Source: Thermotogae bacterium (GTDB lineage Bacteria; Thermotogota; Thermotogae; UBA12178). From it: a stretch of 7,769 nt of DNA. A program made the position numbers and the translations under genes. Positions 5,834 through 7,769 of the stretch are shown in pieces. Position 1 is the first letter of the stretch, and each line of letters begins with the position of its first letter. Where the stretch lies: NCBI GenBank assembly GCA_003641795.1, contig QNAP01000077.1, positions 1 to 7,769 on the forward strand. Direction: 5' to 3'. The notes under the pieces are model-generated. The model had not been told where the DNA came from and ran no database searches. It saw nothing but the letters and a program-made list of their open reading frames with translations.

Positions 5834-7029
5834 GTTTTCGGCACAAGAGAATAGAACCTGCGTTTTCCCACCTTCAAAACGGCTGCTGAATCTATCTTCA
5901 AAGGATCGAAAGACTCTATTCGTTGATCGTTCAGCCTCACCCCTCCCCCGCGGATGAGCCGCTTCGCTTCACTTCGACTACCAGCAGCTCCTACCTTAAC
6001 CAAAAGGTCAACGGGGTCAACCATCCGGGGAACTTCGACTCTTGGGAGCTCGGAAGGTAGCTCCCGCTTTTGAAAAACTTTCACAAACTCATCTTCTGCC
6101 TGAGCAGCAGCTTCCCTTCCGTAGAAAGATTCCACGATTTCGCGTGCCAGCAGCATCTTCACATCGCGGGGATTCATCTTCCCCGTCTTCATCTGGTGCT
6201 CGTATCTCTCGATCTCCTCATCGGCGATATCGGTTAACAACCGCATGTACTTAACGATCAAGGAATCTGGAATCGACATTACCTTGCCATACATCTGGTT
6301 GGGGGGATCGGTGAAAGCTATGTAATTATTATAACTCTTGCTCATCTTGAGGTGTCCATCGGTTCCTTCAATTATGGGCATAGTCATCACGATCTCCGGC
6401 TCCTGTCCATAAGATTGCTGGATGTGCCTTGCCACAATCAAATTGAAGTACTGGTCCGTACCTCCCATCTCCACATCCGCTTCTATCGCCACCGAATCGT
6501 ATCCCTGTGCCAGCGGGTAAAGGAATTCAGCTATGCTTATGGGTTCACCCGATTCGAAACGTTTGTGGAAATCGTCTCTTTCCAACATTCGGCTAACCGT
6601 GTAACGTGCGGCGAGCCGTATCACATCTTCAAAGTTGAGAGGCTCCAACCATTCGCTGTTGTATCTGAGCTCCGTTTTCTCTCTGTCGAGTATCATGAAA
6701 GCCTGCTTAGCGTAGGTTTCCGCGTTCTCGACAAGTTCCTCTTTGGAGAGCATAGGCCTTGTCTTCGATCTCCCAGAGGGATCCCCAATCCTTCCTGTGA
6801 AATCGCCGATGATCAGCACTACCGTGTGGCCAAGCTCTTGAAACTGCCGAAGTTTGCGCAACACTACAGCATGTCCCAGATGCAGATCGGGTCTCGAGGG
6901 ATCGACTCCCAGCTTCACTCTAAGTCGTCCTTTCCTTTTGATACGATCGACGAGCTCCTCTTCACTGACGAGATCCACTACATTGCGTTTGAGTACCTTC
7001 AATTGGTCCTCAGGTTTCAGAGCGATCAC
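5830..7029 (-). CDS. tyrS: Tyrosyl-tRNA synthetase
   Basis: TyrS is a class I synthetase that activates tyrosine with ATP and loads it on tRNA-Tyr in the cytoplasm. The frame from GTG 7029 gives 399 residues, normal for the TyrZ-like bacterial subgroup. The Rossmann core has GVDPSRPDLHLGHAVVLRKL (41-60), with HLGH as the HIGH motif, then IIGDFTGRIGDPSGR. The tyrosine-pocket segment is YPLAQGYDSVAI...GGTDQYFN (171-196), and KMSKS lies at 228-232. A C-terminal S4 RNA-binding domain (about 338-395) contains VGAAGSRSEAKRLIRGGGV. All motifs are intact. GTG 7029 lies inside the Shine-Dalgarno GAGGTGATC (7032-7024), which makes it a poor start. CTG at 7020 is correctly spaced and matches the start expected from Thermotoga homologues, giving 396 residues. 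The gene directly follows secG and shares its promoter. No T-box leader is present. Confidence 0.96.
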   Translation of the reverse strand: MIALKPEDQLKVLKRNVVDLVSEEELVDRIKRKGRLRVKLGVDPSRPDLHLGHAVVLRKLRQFQELGHTVVLIIGDFTGRIGDPSGRSKTRPMLSKEELVENAETYAKQAFMILDREKTELRYNSEWLEPLNFEDVIRLAARYTVSRMLERDDFHKRFESGEPISIAEFLYPLAQGYDSVAIEADVEMGGTDQYFNLIVARHIQQSYGQEPEIVMTMPIIEGTDGHLKMSKSYNNYIAFTDPPNQMYGKVMSIPDSLIVKYMRLLTDIADEEIERYEHQMKTGKMNPRDVKMLLAREIVESFYGREAAAQAEDEFVKVFQKRELPSELPRVEVPRMVDPVDLLVKVGAAGSRSEAKRLIRGGGVRLNDQRIESFDPLKIDSAAVLKVGKRRFYSLVPKT

Positions 7030-7032
7030 CTC
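7018..7032 (-). promoter_or_regulatory. tyrS Shine-Dalgarno pointing to a CTG start
   Basis: GAGGTGATC (7032-7024) is an uninterrupted complement of the 16S 3' end. It overlaps the secG TGA (7033-7031) and swallows the only GTG candidate (7029-7027). The in-frame CTG at 7020-7018 lies 8 bases after the GAGG core, the optimal distance. Confidence 0.6.
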
Positions 7033-7264
7033 ATCTGACCATCACGTAAGCCGTTAGCACACTGGTTATGAAGAAGGTTACACCAAGAGCGAGGGTGATC
7101 TTACCTCCCGTGTCCAACCCTTTCTTTCTACCGAACACCGTGTGGAGCGCGCCACTACCAAAAGCTCCACCGAGTTCCGAAAACTTGGTCATCTGTACGA
7201 TAACCATGTACACAAGAACAACAGATATAGCCACGTGTATGGCTGCCATCACAACCGAAAACAT
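7031..7264 (-). CDS. secG: Protein translocase subunit SecG
   Basis: SecG is the small accessory subunit of the SecYEG channel in the inner membrane and assists SecA-driven export. The product has 77 residues, typical of the family. It shows two membrane segments (about 4-23 and 54-75) joined by a cytoplasmic loop with the conserved Gly/Phe-rich stretch GGAFGSGALHTVFGRKKGLD, close to the family pattern (G.(A/F)GSG....FG.....D...K.T). ATG at 7264 is supported by GGAGGTGCTC a few bases upstream. The promoter is at 7313-7341. The gene ends one base before the first tyrS start candidate, so the two form an operon. Its position next to genes for exported toga proteins is suggestive, though secG has many different neighbours in bacteria. 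Confidence 0.93.
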   Translation of the reverse strand: MFSVVMAAIHVAISVVLVYMVIVQMTKFSELGGAFGSGALHTVFGRKKGLDTGGKITLALGVTFFITSVLTAYVMVR

Positions 7265-7312
7265 CTGAGAGCACCTCCTGAGTGTGAGTATAAAATTGAA
7301 AGTCTGGAATCT

Positions 7313-7341
7313 ATATTAACACAGATGCCTCGCGACTTCAA
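7313..7341 (-). promoter_or_regulatory. Promoter of secG-tyrS
   Basis: On the minus strand, -35 TTGAAG (7341-7336) and -10 TAATAT (7318-7313) are 17 bases apart, with TGT directly before the -10 (extended -10). The predicted start is near 7306, giving a leader of about 42 nt, too short for a riboswitch or T-box. Confidence 0.72.
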
Positions 7342-7400
7342 GCGGGTGAGAGTGTGCTTGAAAAAACGCCCCCTTTCTCCAATAGATGGATAGGGTGTCT

Positions 7401-7437
7401 CAAAGATTGGTAACGACCAACCATATCAGCGATCTTT
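7401..7437. other. Small stem-loop structure in the intergenic region
   Basis: AAAGAT (7402-7407) and ATCTTT (7432-7437) are inverted, enclosing a smaller hairpin TTGGT-AACG-ACCAA (7407-7420). The two stems share one base, so they would compete slightly. No T-tract follows on either strand, so it is not a standard terminator. The function is unknown. Confidence 0.3.
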
Positions 7438-7456
7438 CTGGGAGGGCGGAGGATTC

Positions 7457-7498
7457 CACATTGCAGAAAGCGAAGCACAACATGCTTTCTGCAATGTG
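7457..7498. repeat. Perfect 15-bp hairpin with 12-base loop
   Basis: CACATTGCAGAAAGC (7457-7471) and GCTTTCTGCAATGTG (7484-7498) are exact reverse complements. On the plus strand AAAAAGG follows, so it could act as a terminator only weakly. The same 15-mer recurs in direct orientation at 7732-7746, which makes a repeat-family origin (REP/BIME-like) more likely than a plain terminator. Confidence 0.85.
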
Positions 7499-7746
7499 AA
7501 AAAGGAAGAGGTAGTGCATCCCCCACGCTCACACAGCTTGCACTCGCTTTTTTCCTCGTTCGCATCCACAAAACGACCCACGCGAAGATTCAGCTTCCTG
7601 CTTCAGCTTCGCTTTCATCCGCATCCGTGCGGCTTCGAGGTCGTTTTGTATGGATGCTCACTCGGCGCTCGTGAGGCTGTGTGACCGTGAGGGATTCTGT
7701 TAAGCGATTCATGTGAAGAGACAGAGGTTTTCACATTGCAGAAAGC
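7484..7746. repeat. Nested 263-bp imperfect palindrome with 19-bp inverted ends (MITE- or BIME-like)
   Basis: The ends GCTTTCTGCAATGTGAAAA (7484-7502) and its exact reverse complement (7728-7746) flank two more inverted pairs in nested order. These are 7521-7537 with 7676-7692 (15 of 17 matching) and 7562-7578 with 7639-7657 (17 matches, two-base bulge). A small CCGCA-TCCG-TGCGG hairpin (about 7619-7632) lies inside. The stretch has no convincing reading frame, and short frames there are shadows of the palindrome. It could be a non-autonomous mobile element or a repeat carried by a transposase elsewhere. It could also be a structured RNA. No clear target-site duplication is seen outside the ends. 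Bases 7747-7769 hold no recognisable feature. Confidence 0.65.
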
Positions 7747-7769
7747 CTGTCTTGCGAAGCGCCGATGCG

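Noticed and set aside
6352..7038. 228-codon open frame on the plus strand opposite tyrS
   Set aside because: It lies fully antisense to tyrS, whose motifs are complete. It has no Shine-Dalgarno of note and its composition is unlike a known protein.
7265..7341. T-box or riboswitch ahead of secG-tyrS
   Set aside because: The predicted leader is only about 42 nt, with no T-box motif and no room for a sensor domain.
7457..7502. 15-bp hairpin as an ordinary rho-independent terminator
   Set aside because: The plus side is followed by AAAAAGG and the minus side by GAATCC, so neither strand gives a T-tract. The third copy of the arm argues for a repeat family instead.
7496..7684. Short plus-strand frame in the gene-free right end, and a minus-strand frame at 7338-7571
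   Set aside because: Both run through the nested palindrome, have no credible ribosome site and give His/Ser/Arg/Phe-rich sequence typical of shadow frames.
7457..7746. CRISPR array
   Set aside because: There are only three copies, in mixed orientation, with unequal gaps of 12 and 233 bases. A CRISPR needs direct repeats with regular spacers.

Overview
The window looks like chromosomal DNA of a member of the Thermotogota, probably Thermotoga or Pseudothermotoga. Two adjacent outer-sheath ('toga') genes point that way: a coiled-coil Omp-alpha-type tether and an Omp-beta-type barrel protein, next to a Thermotoga-like TyrS. The Shine-Dalgarno sequences are strong (GGAGGTGATC type), UUG starts are common, and base composition is near 50% GC. 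The genus assignment is inference from gene content.

The layout is convergent around about 2965-3033. Plus strand, left to right: the last 36 codons of an IS256/mutator-family transposase (2-112) and the probable right end of that IS; a near-consensus promoter whose -35 box appears to lie in the IS end; an exported alpha/beta hydrolase of the EstD/DUF3887 type; a cold-shock protein with its own promoter and terminator; proC; and a 72-aa protein of unknown function, coupled to proC by a Shine-Dalgarno that overlaps the proC stop. A perfect 14-bp hairpin (2980-3011) separates the two converging units. Minus strand, right to left: secG, tyrS, ompA-type tether, ompB-type barrel. secG and tyrS are essentially adjacent. 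The tether gene has its own extended -10 promoter, whose -35 box overlaps the tyrS stop codon. The last 400 bases (about 7342-7769) hold no convincing gene. They contain a nested palindromic structure with three copies of a 15-bp sequence.

The minus-strand genes share an envelope theme: SecG helps export proteins, and the two toga genes encode the tether and the barrel of the outer sheath. tyrS is housekeeping. On the plus strand, csp and proC are separated only by a terminator whose U-tract ends two bases before the proC Shine-Dalgarno, so proC is probably reached by read-through.

No defence system, CRISPR array, tRNA or rRNA is visible. The items most worth a second look are the IS-derived hybrid promoter with its 9-bp tandem duplication, the nested palindrome at the right edge, a likely CUG start for tyrS, and the small coupled ORF after proC.
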